Below, piece after piece: positions 1-8,259 of a stretch of DNA of 37,748 nucleotides; the stretch's first letter is position 1; each line of letters begins with the position of its first letter. Location of the stretch: NCBI RefSeq assembly GCF_000423425.1, contig NZ_AUHY01000025.1, positions 1 to 37,748 on the forward strand. The letters are read 5' to 3'. The position numbers were made by a program, and so were the translations under genes. The DNA comes from Meiothermus rufus DSM 22234. GTDB taxonomy: Bacteria > Deinococcota > Deinococci > Deinococcales > Thermaceae. The notes below the pieces were generated by a model. The model made no database searches. It saw only the letters and a list, made by a program, of their open reading frames with translations, and was not told the origin of the DNA.

Positions 1-134
1 AGATCCTCCAGCCGGCCCAGGGTAGCGACCACCCGCTGGCGGACGCGGCCGCCCTGGCGCACGCTCTCGACGAGCTGGAGGTAGGTGCGGGTGGAGCCGT
101 CTTTGTTCTTGAAGGCCTTCTGGCGGATGAACAT
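1..134 (-). CDS. IS1634-like transposase, N-terminal fragment (cut by window edge)
   Basis: The reverse strand from the ATG at 134 reads MFIRQKAFKNKDGSTRTYLQ and continues with a VRQRVVATLGRLE segment to the window edge. This opening (an FxRxK start, a KDGSTRTYLQ block, then RQRVVATLGR) is typical of IS1634/IS4-group DDE transposases. Only about 44 residues are inside the window, so the catalytic core is not visible and intactness cannot be judged. It shows that an insertion sequence abuts the lipoprotein gene starting at 322. The family call rests on recognition of the N-terminus only. Confidence 0.7.
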   Translation of the reverse strand, partial: MFIRQKAFKNKDGSTRTYLQLVESVRQGGRVRQRVVATLGRLED

Positions 135-321
135 GGCACAACTAACGTAGCATCAAAACTATTCGCCTTCAAGATCTTATCTGAAAAACGTGGCACTACA
201 CTTTTGACCCCAAAGAACCGCCGCCCCATGGAAACCCCTTGATTCATGCGGGTTCCTGGGGCGGCGTGGCACCGAGAAGGGCCGTCAACTGTCAAACCCG
301 AGAAGCAGAAAGGAGGGTTTT
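135..321. other. IS end and intergenic region with a GC-rich hairpin
   Basis: This 187-bp gap lies between the divergent transposase and the lipoprotein gene. It holds a large imperfect hairpin at about 219-266, with left arm around GCCGCCCCATGG and right arm around CCTGGGGCGGC. The sequence at 189-201, which reads GTGTAGTGCCACG on the reverse strand, could be the outer end of the insertion sequence, but the other end is not in view. No TANNNT box stands 6-7 nt before the GTG at 322; that gene has an AGGAGG ribosome site at 311-316 instead, so its promoter may lie in the IS end. Confidence 0.35.
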
Positions 322-912
322 GTGAAGCGATTCGGAGTTCCAAGCTTTTTGGTTTTGTTGCTTGCAGCCTGTGGCCTGATTAGCAGCCCGCCCATCGACA
401 ACCCCTTCGGCCTGGCAGGGGAGCAGACCACCTTTACCCTGGGCCCTTCCAGCGCGGCCACCGGCACGGCCAGCGCAACCGCCACCTTCGAGGATCTAAC
501 CAACCTCAACCTGCCCCTCAACCCCACCGGTTTCACCTACAACCTGGCCATCCAGGGGGGGACCCTCGGCGGCACGGGCTGCCCCTCGCCCCTACCCTCC
601 TCCGTCCAGGTGAAAATGGACGTCACCCTGACCGTCTCGGATAACCCCGCTAGCGGCCCCCGCAGTACCAGCGCCACCGCCAACAACGTGGAGTTCACCC
701 TCAGTGCAATCGGGGGCGGGAACTACAGTGTGAGCAACCTGAGTGCGGGCAGCCTGAACCTGAACGTGGGCCAGGTCCTGCAGATCATCCAGACCGGCGG
801 CAGCAACACCGCGGTGCTCCAGGCCACGATCAACACCACCAGCACCCCCGACCTGGCAGGCTGCACCCTGACCCTCACCTGGGGCGGCGGCACGGGCGTT
901 TTGAAGTTCTAG
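322..912 (+). CDS. Small secreted lipoprotein, unknown function
   Basis: A 196-residue protein with a short basic N-terminus, a hydrophobic stretch and a lipobox (LLLAACG, Cys about residue 17), so it is probably lipid-anchored on the outer face of a membrane. The mature part is rich in Thr, Ser, Asn and Gly and looks like beta-structure; three cysteines remain after the lipobox (one near TGCPSP, one near AGCTLT). The GTG start at 322 is supported by AGGAGG six bases upstream. It stands alone next to an insertion sequence and ends at a strong hairpin. No family was recognised. Confidence 0.7.
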   Translation: MKRFGVPSFLVLLLAACGLISSPPIDNPFGLAGEQTTFTLGPSSAATGTASATATFEDLTNLNLPLNPTGFTYNLAIQGGTLGGTGCPSPLPSSVQVKMDVTLTVSDNPASGPRSTSATANNVEFTLSAIGGGNYSVSNLSAGSLNLNVGQVLQIIQTGGSNTAVLQATINTTSTPDLAGCTLTLTWGGGTGVLKF

Positions 913-913
913 C

Positions 914-959
914 CCTTAGCGTAGCCCCACCCCGCTGGAAGGCTGGGGTGGGGGCTAAG
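914..959. terminator. Bidirectional hairpin terminator between converging genes
   Basis: Two long arms, CCTTAG...CCCCACCCC on the left and GGGGTGGGGGCTAAGG on the right, enclose a loop of about 11 nt. The hairpin sits exactly between the stop of the lipoprotein gene (912) and the stop of the converging membrane-protein gene (955), and the right arm runs into that gene's end. There is no clear T-run, which is common in GC-rich thermophiles. Confidence 0.6.
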
Positions 960-2124
960 GCGGCAGCTCAAAGTAGCGCCGCAAAATACGGCGCACCTCG
1001 GGGGGCAGAGGCTCGCTTTGAAGGTACTTTTCCGCCTGGCGCTGCACGTTCTGGGGGGGCTGGCCGGCGGCCCAGGGGCTGGGCAGGGGCTGGGGCCTTC
1101 CCTGCCCGGCCTCTCCCCCACGGACGGGGGCTTCGCCCGCGGGTGAAGGAAGGTTAGAGGGCAGGTTGCTAGCGGATGGGGCCTGGCCTTGGGGGCTTCC
1201 GGTGGGCCTATCCCCCGGCGAACCTCCAGCGGGCTGCTCCCCAGGCGAGCTACCCTGGGAAGACCCCTGCTCGGCCTGGGGCTGGGCTGGCCTCGAGGAG
1301 GGACTAGGCATGGGCTGGCCTTCGCGTCCCGGTGCGGGCTGGGACAGACTGGGTGTGGGTGAGGCTTCCCCGCCGGGCTGGCCTTGCGGAGAGGATGGCG
1401 GCTGGAGCTGGCCCGGCCCGGGTGAGGCCTCACCCGTAGACTGGTTCTGCTCGGGAACTGGCTCAGCACCGGCGTTCCCCGAAAACGGGTTTTGCTCTGC
1501 CTGAGCCTGGGAAGTCTGGGCCGGCTGTTCCTCAGCGGGGGAAGCCCCTACCTCATTCTGCTCCCCTTCAGCAGCCTCCTGGCCCTCGCCCGAGGAACCC
1601 TCAGCCGTAGGGGATACCTCGTCCGGGGCGGAAAAGGGCGGGGTAGCCGCTGGCGAAGAAGGCGGGCTGGTCTGCGTTGGGGCCTCGGGTTGGGCCACAA
1701 CCGGCTGGGCTCCCGGCAGCAGCCACACCAGCCCAAGGGAAAGGAGGTACAACGCCACCAGCGCCCAGGGCCAGGGGGGGAGCCGGGCTGTGCGCAGGCT
1801 GGTCTCGGCCTCGGCTTGTAGCTGGTTTCGCCAAGGGTGGTCGGGGGGGGCCTCGAGGGCACTACGGTAGGCCAGGCCATACCGCCGGTCCAGCTCGGCC
1901 AAGGCCCGCTCTTCCTCCCAGCGGCTGGGGTAGAGCAGAGCCAGGCCTGAGAGCAAAGCCCAGGCGGGGTGCACCCCCCAGGCCAGGGGCAGCAGAACCA
2001 AGGCCAGGCCAGCCGCCAACCCCAGCCGTACCCGCCAAGCACGCCTACGGGCCCATGCGCGGTGCATGGTTCTAGGGTAGCCGATACCGGGGCCGGGCGG
2101 TTGGGGTGTGGCCCACCTTGCCAT
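955..2124 (-). CDS. Membrane protein with long Pro/Gln/Ser/Glu-rich tail, last gene of MoxR-VWA operon
   Basis: A 389-residue protein of unrecognised family. Hydrophobic segments lie at about residues 33-65 and 118-138. A low-complexity stretch rich in Pro, Gln, Ser, Gly, Ala and Glu fills about 140-345, followed by a short ordered end with a charged helix (QRQAEKYLQSEPLPPEVRRI). The long polar region is probably extracytoplasmic. The ATG at 2124 overlaps the stop of the upstream small gene as TAATG, suggesting coupled translation; a second ATG at 2067 gives a more conventional N-terminus, and neither has a clear ribosome site. It follows MoxR and VWA genes on the same strand, so it may be their membrane partner; that is inference. 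Confidence 0.6.
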   Translation of the reverse strand: MARWATPQPPGPGIGYPRTMHRAWARRRAWRVRLGLAAGLALVLLPLAWGVHPAWALLSGLALLYPSRWEEERALAELDRRYGLAYRSALEAPPDHPWRNQLQAEAETSLRTARLPPWPWALVALYLLSLGLVWLLPGAQPVVAQPEAPTQTSPPSSPAATPPFSAPDEVSPTAEGSSGEGQEAAEGEQNEVGASPAEEQPAQTSQAQAEQNPFSGNAGAEPVPEQNQSTGEASPGPGQLQPPSSPQGQPGGEASPTPSLSQPAPGREGQPMPSPSSRPAQPQAEQGSSQGSSPGEQPAGGSPGDRPTGSPQGQAPSASNLPSNLPSPAGEAPVRGGEAGQGRPQPLPSPWAAGQPPQNVQRQAEKYLQSEPLPPEVRRILRRYFELPP

Positions 2125-2369
2125 TAGAGCCGCTGCAAAAGCTCTTCGCTTTGGTGAAAATAGCCATCCTTGGGAATCAGCACATACCCTCGAGCACTGC
2201 GTGCAGGGTGGTAGGGAACCTCGAGGCTCAGCTTCAACACCATCCCCTGGCAGGGGCGAACCTGGGCCGGGTGGACCATCAGGCAGGGGCGAAACGGCAC
2301 CGCCTGAGCGATGCGCTCGAGGAGGAAAGCCAGGTAGGCGGCAATGCCTATGGACCGAAGCCGCTTCAC
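2124..2369 (-). CDS. Small protein of MoxR-VWA operon, unknown function
   Basis: An 81-residue frame from a GTG at 2369, lying 34 bp after the VWA gene and overlapping the next gene's start as TAATG. The N-terminal 25 residues (KRLRSIGIAAYLAFLLERIA) look like a signal anchor or amphipathic membrane helix; the rest is mixed polar with two cysteines. The start is uncertain because no clear ribosome site precedes it. It fits the operon by spacing and strand, which is the main reason to accept it as real. No family was recognised. Confidence 0.5.
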   Translation of the reverse strand: MKRLRSIGIAAYLAFLLERIAQAVPFRPCLMVHPAQVRPCQGMVLKLSLEVPYHPARSARGYVLIPKDGYFHQSEELLQRL

Positions 2370-2403
2370 AAAAACCAGTCTAGCCCAGAACCTATGGCCC
2401 CGT

Positions 2404-3624
2404 TTAGTTCCGGCTTACCTTACGGTTCAGGAAGTCCATCAGCACATAGCGCCCAATGTTGGCCGGGGTGGTCAGATAGGCCTTGCCCTTGGTGATCTGG
2501 GTGATTTTCTTGACAAAGGCCAGCAGTTCCGGCTCACGGGCCAGCATGAAGGTGTGGATGGGGATGCCCTCCTTGCGGGCTAGGGTGGCCTCCTTGAGGG
2601 TTTCAGCCAGAATCACCGGATCGAGGCCCCAGGCGTTCTTGTAAATCTGGCCCGAAGGCAGGGTGAGCGCGGAGGGCTTGCCATCGGTAATCATGATGAT
2701 CTGTTTCATCTCCCCGCTCATCTTCTTGAGCATCTTACGGGCCAACCGGAGGCCTTCGGCGGTGTTGGTATGGTAAGGGCCTACCTGCACCATGGGCAAG
2801 CGGCCCAAGGGCACTTCCTCAGCGCTGTCGTGGAAGATGCCGAAGCGCACCTGGTCGCCGGGATACTGGGTGCGGATGAGGTGGGCCAGGCCCAAGGCTA
2901 CTCGCTTAGCCGGGGTGAAACGATCCTCACCGTATAGGATCATCGAATGGGAGCAGTCCAGCAGCACCACGGTGTTCATAGCCGCGGCATACTCGGCCAG
3001 CTCGATGACCAGGTCGGAGGCCTCGAGGTTCTCCAGCCCCTTGGTCACCACCCGCTTCAGGGTCTCGGCCAGGTTGAGGTTGGGCTGGTCGCCAAACTCG
3101 TAGGGCTTGGTCTCGCCGCTGGACTCTACCCCAGAGGCGTAGTGACGGGTAGGGTGGGCGCCGGGGGCGTTCTTGCCCAAAGAACCCAGCAAGGCCCGCA
3201 GACTTTTGAGGCCCAGAAAATCCACCGACTTCTGCGTGAGCTCGAGGCGCACCTCCTGGGCCTCCCCTTGGCTTCCTGGACCGGCGGGCTGGGTGGGGTC
3301 GGGGCCGCCTAGGCGGATAAACCCCTCCTCTTGCAGCCGCTGAATGAGCTTTTGAATCTCCTGGTATAGCCGGGTCTCCTCCTTGCGGTTGGCGAAGCGG
3401 GCCTCGCGCAGCCATTCCTCGGGAATGCGGCCCTGCTCTAAGAGGGCTTGCAGCAAGGCATCGTAGAGGTCCTCGGCGGTGGGGGTGCGGCTGGGGTCGG
3501 GCTGGTAGCGGTTGTAGGGGTCGGAAAAGCCCGAGTCCATCAGGAAGTCCTGGATCATCTCCATCAGCTCGGCTCCGCTCAGGTCGTCGAAGCCAGGCTT
3601 GTATTTGGAGTACCGCACGCGCAT
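2404..3624 (-). CDS. VWA-domain protein (CoxE/BatA-like MIDAS protein)
   Basis: A 406-residue protein whose C-terminal half is a von Willebrand A domain. The metal-ion-dependent adhesion site is visible: DCSHS (DxSxS), a threonine in the YHTNTAEGL segment, and ITDGKPS. The N-terminal half is helical, charged and unassigned. Such proteins are the usual partners of MoxR ATPases, the pair acting as a remodelling or metal-insertion chaperone. The frame is open upstream to 3705, but the ATG at 3624 is preferred because AAGGGGTGG stands just before it and the upstream extension would overlap the MoxR gene. The gap to the MoxR stop is 10 bp, so they are cotranscribed. Confidence 0.85.
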   Translation of the reverse strand: MRVRYSKYKPGFDDLSGAELMEMIQDFLMDSGFSDPYNRYQPDPSRTPTAEDLYDALLQALLEQGRIPEEWLREARFANRKEETRLYQEIQKLIQRLQEEGFIRLGGPDPTQPAGPGSQGEAQEVRLELTQKSVDFLGLKSLRALLGSLGKNAPGAHPTRHYASGVESSGETKPYEFGDQPNLNLAETLKRVVTKGLENLEASDLVIELAEYAAAMNTVVLLDCSHSMILYGEDRFTPAKRVALGLAHLIRTQYPGDQVRFGIFHDSAEEVPLGRLPMVQVGPYHTNTAEGLRLARKMLKKMSGEMKQIIMITDGKPSALTLPSGQIYKNAWGLDPVILAETLKEATLARKEGIPIHTFMLAREPELLAFVKKITQITKGKAYLTTPANIGRYVLMDFLNRKVSRN

Positions 3625-3634
3625 AGCCACCCCT

Positions 3635-5056
3635 TCAGTTCCCGCTGCCCCAGCGCTCCCGTTCACGCTCCAAAGGAGCGCTATAGCTCTCCTCGCCCCG
3701 GGCAATCTTGCGTCGGCCGGCTAAGCCCTCGAGGATGAACTCCCCAGCCGCCACTATGGCCTCTGGGGTCCCCTGGGGCTCCAGCTTGCGGGCTGCCGCC
3801 AGCAGACCCGGCACCTTCTCCATCTCTGCCAGCAGCTTGCGGGCGCTATCCTCGGGCAGGGTGAGGAGGTTGCCCTCAGCGAAGTACTGCACCACCTCGT
3901 CGGTGGGGAGGCTCCGGGCCCGCTCAGCAAAGGCCATGCCGAAGGCTTTGAGCAACAGGTCTTTGGCCACCCGCTCAGCCCCTTGGAGCTCCCCTTCGTA
4001 CTCCAGCTCGATCTTGCCGGTGATGGCCGGTAAAGCGGCGTAGAGGTCGCGGGGGCGGGCCACCGGGCGCTCGCCCAGGCGCAAGGCCCGACGCTCGGCA
4101 TTGGAAACCACCAACTCCAAAAGGCTGATGGAAAGCCGCTGCGAGACCCCCGAGGTCTTATCCACCCGCTTGTCTTCCCGGGCCACAAAGGCCACCGCCT
4201 CCGCGGCCTCGGCCACGTAGGCCGGCACGTAGATGCCCTCCTCACGGGCAATCCAGGCCTCTTGCTGGGTGATGGCCAGACCTTCCTCGAGGCTGTGCGG
4301 GTAGTGGGTGCGTATCTCTGAGCCAATGCGGTCTTTGAGGGGGGTAACGATCTTTCCGCGGGCAGTGTAGTCCTGGGGGTTGGCGGTAAAGGCAATCCAT
4401 ACATCGAGCTCGAGGCGCACCGGGTAGCCCCGAATCTGCACGTCGCCTTCCTGCAGAATGTTGAACAAGGCCACCTGCACTTTAGGGGCTAAGTCGGCCA
4501 CCTCGTTGACGGCAAAGATACCCCGGTTGGCCCGGGGCAACAGGCCATAGTGGACAGCCTCGAGGTCGGAAAGCCCGGTGCCCCGCTTAGCCGCTTTGAT
4601 GGGGTCGATGTCGCCCAGGATGTCGGCCACGGTGGTGTCGGGGGTGGCCAGTTTTTCCACGTAGCGCTCACTGCGGGGAATCCAGACGATGGGGGCATCG
4701 TCGCCGGCCTCCGCGAGCAGGCGCTTGGCCTCTGCGGAAAGGGGAAACAGCGGATTATCGCGAATCTCGGTGGGTAGGGCGGGTATTTCTTCGTCCAAAA
4801 GCTCGGTGAGCTGGCGTAGAATGCGGCTTTTGGCCTGGCCCCGCAAGCCCAGCAAAATAAAGTTGTGCCGGGCCAGGATGGCGTTGATCAAGCTGGGAAT
4901 TACCGTCTCGTCGTAGCCTTGTATGCCAGGAAAAAGCCGCTCACCTCGCCGCAGCTTAGCGATAAGGTTCTGCCGCGCTTCATCCTTGACGCTGCGACGC
5001 AGCTTCTCCAAGGGATATGTACGCCTGAGCTCACCGAGGGTCTGGGCCTTGCGCAT
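3635..5056 (-). CDS. MoxR-family / Mg-chelatase-like AAA+ ATPase
   Basis: A 473-residue AAA+ ATPase, the first gene of a four-gene minus-strand operon. The nucleotide site is atypical: the P-loop reads GLRGQAKS, with Ala where GxxGxGKS has Gly before Lys, and the Walker B region reads [11 protein letters not shown], with Asn in the usual Asp position. The pattern [18 protein letters not shown] and the arginine-rich sensor segments further on match the MoxR/ChlI class. MoxR proteins work with VWA partners, and one follows directly. The ATG at 5056 is supported by a TAGACT box ending six bases upstream, so the mRNA is probably leaderless. Confidence 0.85.
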   Translation of the reverse strand: MRKAQTLGELRRTYPLEKLRRSVKDEARQNLIAKLRRGERLFPGIQGYDETVIPSLINAILARHNFILLGLRGQAKSRILRQLTELLDEEIPALPTEIRDNPLFPLSAEAKRLLAEAGDDAPIVWIPRSERYVEKLATPDTTVADILGDIDPIKAAKRGTGLSDLEAVHYGLLPRANRGIFAVNEVADLAPKVQVALFNILQEGDVQIRGYPVRLELDVWIAFTANPQDYTARGKIVTPLKDRIGSEIRTHYPHSLEEGLAITQQEAWIAREEGIYVPAYVAEAAEAVAFVAREDKRVDKTSGVSQRLSISLLELVVSNAERRALRLGERPVARPRDLYAALPAITGKIELEYEGELQGAERVAKDLLLKAFGMAFAERARSLPTDEVVQYFAEGNLLTLPEDSARKLLAEMEKVPGLLAAARKLEPQGTPEAIVAAGEFILEGLAGRRKIARGEESYSAPLERERERWGSGN

Positions 5057-5062
5057 TCTTCA

Positions 5063-5068
5063 AGTCTA
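5063..5068 (-). promoter_or_regulatory. -10 box of MoxR-VWA operon (leaderless type)
   Basis: TAGACT on the reverse strand, then six bases (TGAAGA), then the ATG at 5056. No convincing -35 was found. Confidence 0.55.
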
Positions 5069-5094
5069 GCCCGACCCGCGTAGGAATGTGTAAA

Positions 5095-5673
5095 TCAGAC
5101 CGGGTTCTCCAGAACGGCCACCACCAGCCGCCCAGGGCCGTGCACCCCCCTGACCATAATCTGGCCGATGTCGGCGGACTTGCTCGGGCCGGAGTGCAGG
5201 CCAATAGCCGCGGGGAGCTGGGGCCTAAGGGCGTTCAACGCCTCAAAGAGGGTGGGGTAAATCTTCTCCTGCAGCACAAACACCAGGTGCGACGGCGGCA
5301 GAAGCTGGACGCGGCGGCCCTCCTGGCTACTCAAGAGCACCGTGCCGGTCTCGGCCACCGCACCCAAGGCCCAGGAGAGGCCCAGGGGGGCTTCCTCCGG
5401 GGGCTGCACCGGCAGCTCGGGGTGCAGGGCCGGGGGCAGGCCAGCCCCCAAAGCCACCCCGCTAAAGGGCTGAACAAACTGGGCCAGCCAGGTACGGGCG
5501 GCCTCGAGGTTTTCTAGGTGCACCAACTCCCCCCCGTTCTCCCGCAGGCGCTGGCCGAAGAGGGCCAGGGCTTCCTCGAGCGCTAAAGAAGGTAGGGCCA
5601 GCGGCTCGGGTAGGGCCGGGGCTGGGCGGTGCTCCAGGGCCCGGCGGAGGCGGGCCAGGATGCGTTCGCGCAT
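5095..5673 (-). CDS. lutC: LUD-domain protein, LutC/YkgG type
   Basis: A 192-residue protein of the lactate-utilization C family. The C-terminal signature is clear: a GSVAETGTV-like segment (GAVAETGTVLLSS), then HSGPSKSADIGQ and GVHGPGRLVV near the end. Family members help oxidise L-lactate with the iron-sulfur protein LutB and LutA; neither of those is in the window, so this copy stands alone and its exact role is uncertain. The ATG at 5673 is fixed by a consensus-like TATACT six bases upstream. Cytoplasmic, no membrane segment. Confidence 0.75.
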   Translation of the reverse strand: MRERILARLRRALEHRPAPALPEPLALPSLALEEALALFGQRLRENGGELVHLENLEAARTWLAQFVQPFSGVALGAGLPPALHPELPVQPPEEAPLGLSWALGAVAETGTVLLSSQEGRRVQLLPPSHLVFVLQEKIYPTLFEALNALRPQLPAAIGLHSGPSKSADIGQIMVRGVHGPGRLVVAVLENPV

Positions 5674-5679
5674 GGGGCA

Positions 5680-5685
5680 AGTATA
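5680..5685 (-). promoter_or_regulatory. -10 box of lutC-like gene (leaderless type)
   Basis: TATACT on the reverse strand, six bases (TGCCCC), then ATG. It lies in the short gap after the broken LacI gene, so lutC does not depend on read-through. Confidence 0.6.
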
Positions 5686-5698
5686 TCGCAGTTCTCTA

Positions 5699-6487
5699 TT
5701 ACAGCGGAGCTGCCGTGGAAGCCCGCAAAACCAGTTGACTGGGGAACTCCTGCACCTCTTCTGCCAGGCGCTGGCCGCCCAAACCCCGGACTAAAAGCTC
5801 CACCGCCATCCTGGCCATAGCTTGTACTGGCTGAGCCACCGTGGTTAAGGGGGGTTGGAGGTGGGCAGCAATGGGAATATCATCAAAGCCCACCACTGAA
5901 AGCTGGTTGGGAATTTCCAAACCCCGCTCTCGTGCAGCCTCATAAACCCCCAGTGCCGAGAGGTCGTTACCAGCAAAAATAGCCGTGGGCGGTGGGTCTT
6001 GGGTTAATAGCTGTCGAGCCGCCTGTAACCCCCCTTCCTGTGTGAACCCTCCTGGCACCACCCAGCGCTCGTTCCACAAACCTGCAGCTTGCATGACCTC
6101 ACGGTAAGCCCGCAGACGCTCGGCCCCCTGGCCCGAGTGGGGGGCGCCGGAGATATGGGCAATCCGGCGATGGCCTAAGGCCAGCAGGTGACGTAACAAG
6201 TCGGTGGTAGCGTGGTAGTTGTCGGCACGGATCACCGGAAGGTGTGTGGGAGGACCAAAGTAGTTGATAAGCACAATGGGTGCGGGAACCTGTTCAAGAG
6301 CCCGCAGGAATTGCCTCGAGCTGCTAGGACCTACCAAGATCAGCCCATCCACTAGTCCGCCCAGTAGTGAGCCTACCCGCTCACGCTCTCGTTCAGGGCT
6401 GCGCGAAGTTGTGAAAAGCCCCAAATCGTACCCCAGACGCCCAGCCATATCAGCTGCTGCTCGAGCCAACTCGGCAAAATAGGGGCT
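5699..6487 (-). pseudogene. LacI-family regulator missing its DNA-binding domain
   Basis: The frame encodes the effector-binding (periplasmic-binding-protein-like) part of a LacI repressor: SPYFAELARAA at its left end, then [43 protein letters not shown] and PPLTTVAQP. Family members run to about 330-340 residues and begin with a helix-turn-helix and hinge. Here homology starts only at the NPFFAEL-like motif, so roughly the first 60-70 residues are gone. The frame can start at a TTG at 6469. By chance or selection a TATTTT stands six bases before that TTG, so a truncated product could be made, but it could not bind DNA in the usual way. Confidence 0.75.
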
Positions 6488-6494
6488 GGCCCAG
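6478..6494. other. Junction of two truncated genes (deletion or rearrangement scar)
   Basis: LacI homology on the minus strand reaches about 6487 (SPYFAEL), and QuiC-like homology on the plus strand begins about 6486 (LAQTGYQGF). A TAG at 6480-6482 closes the plus-strand frame immediately upstream. Both genes lost their 5' parts at the same point, which is best explained by one deletion or inversion event. Confidence 0.6.
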
Positions 6495-7586
6495 ACCGGC
6501 TACCAGGGGTTCCTCTCCCTCGAGGTTTTCAACGACCACTTCCGCTATGCCCCAGCCCAGGAGGTCGCCCAGGATGGCTACCGCTCGCTGCTCTACCTGG
6601 AAGCCCCTCAGGCCCCTGGGGTCTCGGTGAAGCGGCTGGCCTTTGTGGAGTTCGCCCTGGGCCAGGAAGACCGGCCTGCAATGGCAAAAACCCTGGATCG
6701 CATGGGGTTTTCCCCCACCCCGCTGGGCCCTGAGGTAGAGGTCTGGCAGCAGGGCCAGGCGGCCATCCTGCTCAACAGCGCCCCTCAGGGCTTCGCCCAC
6801 GACTACTGGGAGCGGCGGGGGCCCTCGGTCTGTGCGTTGGGCCTCGAGGTAGCCCAGGCCGGCCCGGTGCTGGAGCGGGCTAAGGCCCTGGGCTACGCCC
6901 TACTGCAGGGCGACCACCCCTGGCCCGCCCTGGAGGGGCCCGAGGGAAGCCTGCTTTACCTCCTCGAGCCGGGCCAGGCCCCCTGGCGGTCTGCCCCCAG
7001 CCCGGCCCACCTCGAGGGCTTCGACCACCTGGCCTGGGTGCTGCCCACCGGCCAGCTTCTGGCCCGGCTGCTCTTCTACCGAGCGGTGCTAAAGCTCCAC
7101 AGCACCCCCACAGTGGAGATTCCCGACCCCAGCGGCTACATCCAGAGCCAGGCCCTGGAGAACCCCGAGGGCAGCCTGCGCCTGGTGCTCAACATCCCCC
7201 AGAGCGGGGGTAGCCTGGCCTCGCGTTTCCTGCTGGAGCACTACGGGGGCGGGGTGCAGCACCTGGCCCTGCAAAGCCGCGACATCCTCGCCACGGTAGC
7301 CTATCTGAAGGCCCGTGAAGCCCCTCTGCTGGAGATTCCCGAAAACTACTACCTAGACCTCGAGGCCCGCTGGGGCTTAGCCCCCGAGTTTGCCCAGCGG
7401 CTTCAGGCCCACGCCCTACTCTACGACGCAAACCAGGGCCAGTTCTTCCAGGCCTACCTACCCACCGAGGAGGGGCTGTTTTTCTTCGAGGTGGTCGAGC
7501 GGCAAGGGGGCTACCGCGGCTACGGCGAGGCCAACGCCCCCATCCGGTTAGCGGCCCAGGCCCGCTGGCTCCACCGGGCCTCATAG
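6483..7586 (+). pseudogene. C-terminal half of QuiC-type 3-dehydroshikimate dehydratase / HPPD-like protein
   Basis: The open frame reads LAQTGYQGFLSLEVFNDHF, the end of the sugar-phosphate-isomerase-like TIM barrel, then a complete vicinal-oxygen-chelate (4-hydroxyphenylpyruvate-dioxygenase-like) domain. The three expected metal ligands are visible: His in GFDHLAW, His in GVQHLAL and Glu in FFFEVVER. Full proteins are about 600 residues and convert 3-dehydroshikimate to protocatechuate through the N-terminal barrel, which is missing here. A GTG at 6627 could start a 319-residue product, but no ribosome site or -10 box supports it. The intact C-terminal domain suggests the break is recent. 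Confidence 0.7.
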
Positions 7587-7600
7587 GGCAGGGGTTGGGG

Positions 7601-7606
7601 TAACAT
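7601..7606 (+). promoter_or_regulatory. -10 box of aroQ (leaderless type)
   Basis: TAACAT followed by seven bases and then the ATG at 7614. The box contains the earlier ATG at 7605, which argues that the real start is 7614. Confidence 0.5.
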
Positions 7607-7613
7607 GAGGCAA

Positions 7614-8054
7614 ATGATCCTGATTCTCAACGGCCCTAACCTGAACCGCCTGGGCCTGCGCGAACCGGCGGTCTACGGCCAGACCACCCTCGAGGAGCTG
7701 GAAGAACTCTGCGAGACCTGGGGGGCCGAGCTGGGCCTGGGGGTGGCCTGCCGCCAGTCCAACTTCGAGGGGCAGTTGGTGGAGTGGATTCACCAGGCCG
7801 AAAGCGAGGGCTTCCGGGCCATTGTGCTCAACCCCGGGGCCCTTACTCATTACTCCATCGCCCTGCTCGATGCCATCCGGGCCCAGCCCTTGCCGGTGGT
7901 GGAGGTGCACCTTTCCAACATCCACGCCCGCGAGGAGTTCCGCCGCCACTCGGTCACGGCGGCTGCCGCCAGGGGGCTGGTCTCGGGCTTTGGGGCCCTT
8001 TCCTACAAGCTAGCCCTGGTCTACCTGGCCGACCTGCTCGAGGCCCAGCCATGA
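7614..8054 (+). CDS. aroQ: 3-dehydroquinate dehydratase, type II
   Basis: A 146-residue enzyme that dehydrates 3-dehydroquinate to 3-dehydroshikimate (shikimate pathway or quinate breakdown). All family motifs are present: ILNGPNLNRLG at the N-terminus, the active-site loop Arg/Tyr region (LREPAVYG), QSNFEGQLVEWIH, NPGALTHYSIAL, and EVHLSNIHAREEFRRHS with the catalytic His. The start is set at 7614, three codons inside the longest frame, because it gives the normal N-terminus and lies seven bases after TAACAT. The end overlaps the next gene as ATGA. Lying beside a broken QuiC gene, it may once have served quinate catabolism, but it is intact and could supply biosynthesis. Confidence 0.92.
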   Translation: MILILNGPNLNRLGLREPAVYGQTTLEELEELCETWGAELGLGVACRQSNFEGQLVEWIHQAESEGFRAIVLNPGALTHYSIALLDAIRAQPLPVVEVHLSNIHAREEFRRHSVTAAAARGLVSGFGALSYKLALVYLADLLEAQP

Positions 8055-8257
8055 AGGTGCACTGGCAGGAAGCCGCGATGGCCGCCGCCATCGTCTGGGT
8101 TTTCAGCACTATAGCCCAGATTGACGCTGGCTTCTTTCAGGCCGTCCTGCGGGGCCTACCCTGGGGGGTGCTGGCCGGGGCGGCCTACGGGCTACTCATG
8201 CCCTGGGTCATCTGCTGGGCGGCTGGCAAAAACCGCCAAGACCCCCCGGAAACCTAG
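8051..8257 (+). CDS. Small two-helix membrane protein
   Basis: A 68-residue protein whose ATG overlaps the aroQ stop (ATGA), so the two are translationally coupled. Two hydrophobic segments lie at about residues 7-25 and 35-57, with a short polar C-terminus (AGKNRQDPPET). No family was recognised. Its stop lies two bases from the stop of the converging methylase gene, with no hairpin between. Confidence 0.6.
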   Translation: MKVHWQEAAMAAAIVWVFSTIAQIDAGFFQAVLRGLPWGVLAGAAYGLLMPWVICWAAGKNRQDPPET

Positions 8258-8259
8258 CC

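Noticed and set aside
3625-3705. Longer start of the VWA gene
   Set aside because: It would overlap the MoxR gene by about 70 bp, while ATG 3624 has a good ribosome site.
5095-5673. Full lutABC lactate operon
   Set aside because: Only the LutC-like gene is present; neighbours are a broken regulator and a MoxR operon.
6627-7586. Complete 4-hydroxyphenylpyruvate dioxygenase
   Set aside because: The three metal ligands are present, but the upstream open frame continues into a QuiC-type barrel end and is cut at 6480, so this is the second half of a larger protein.
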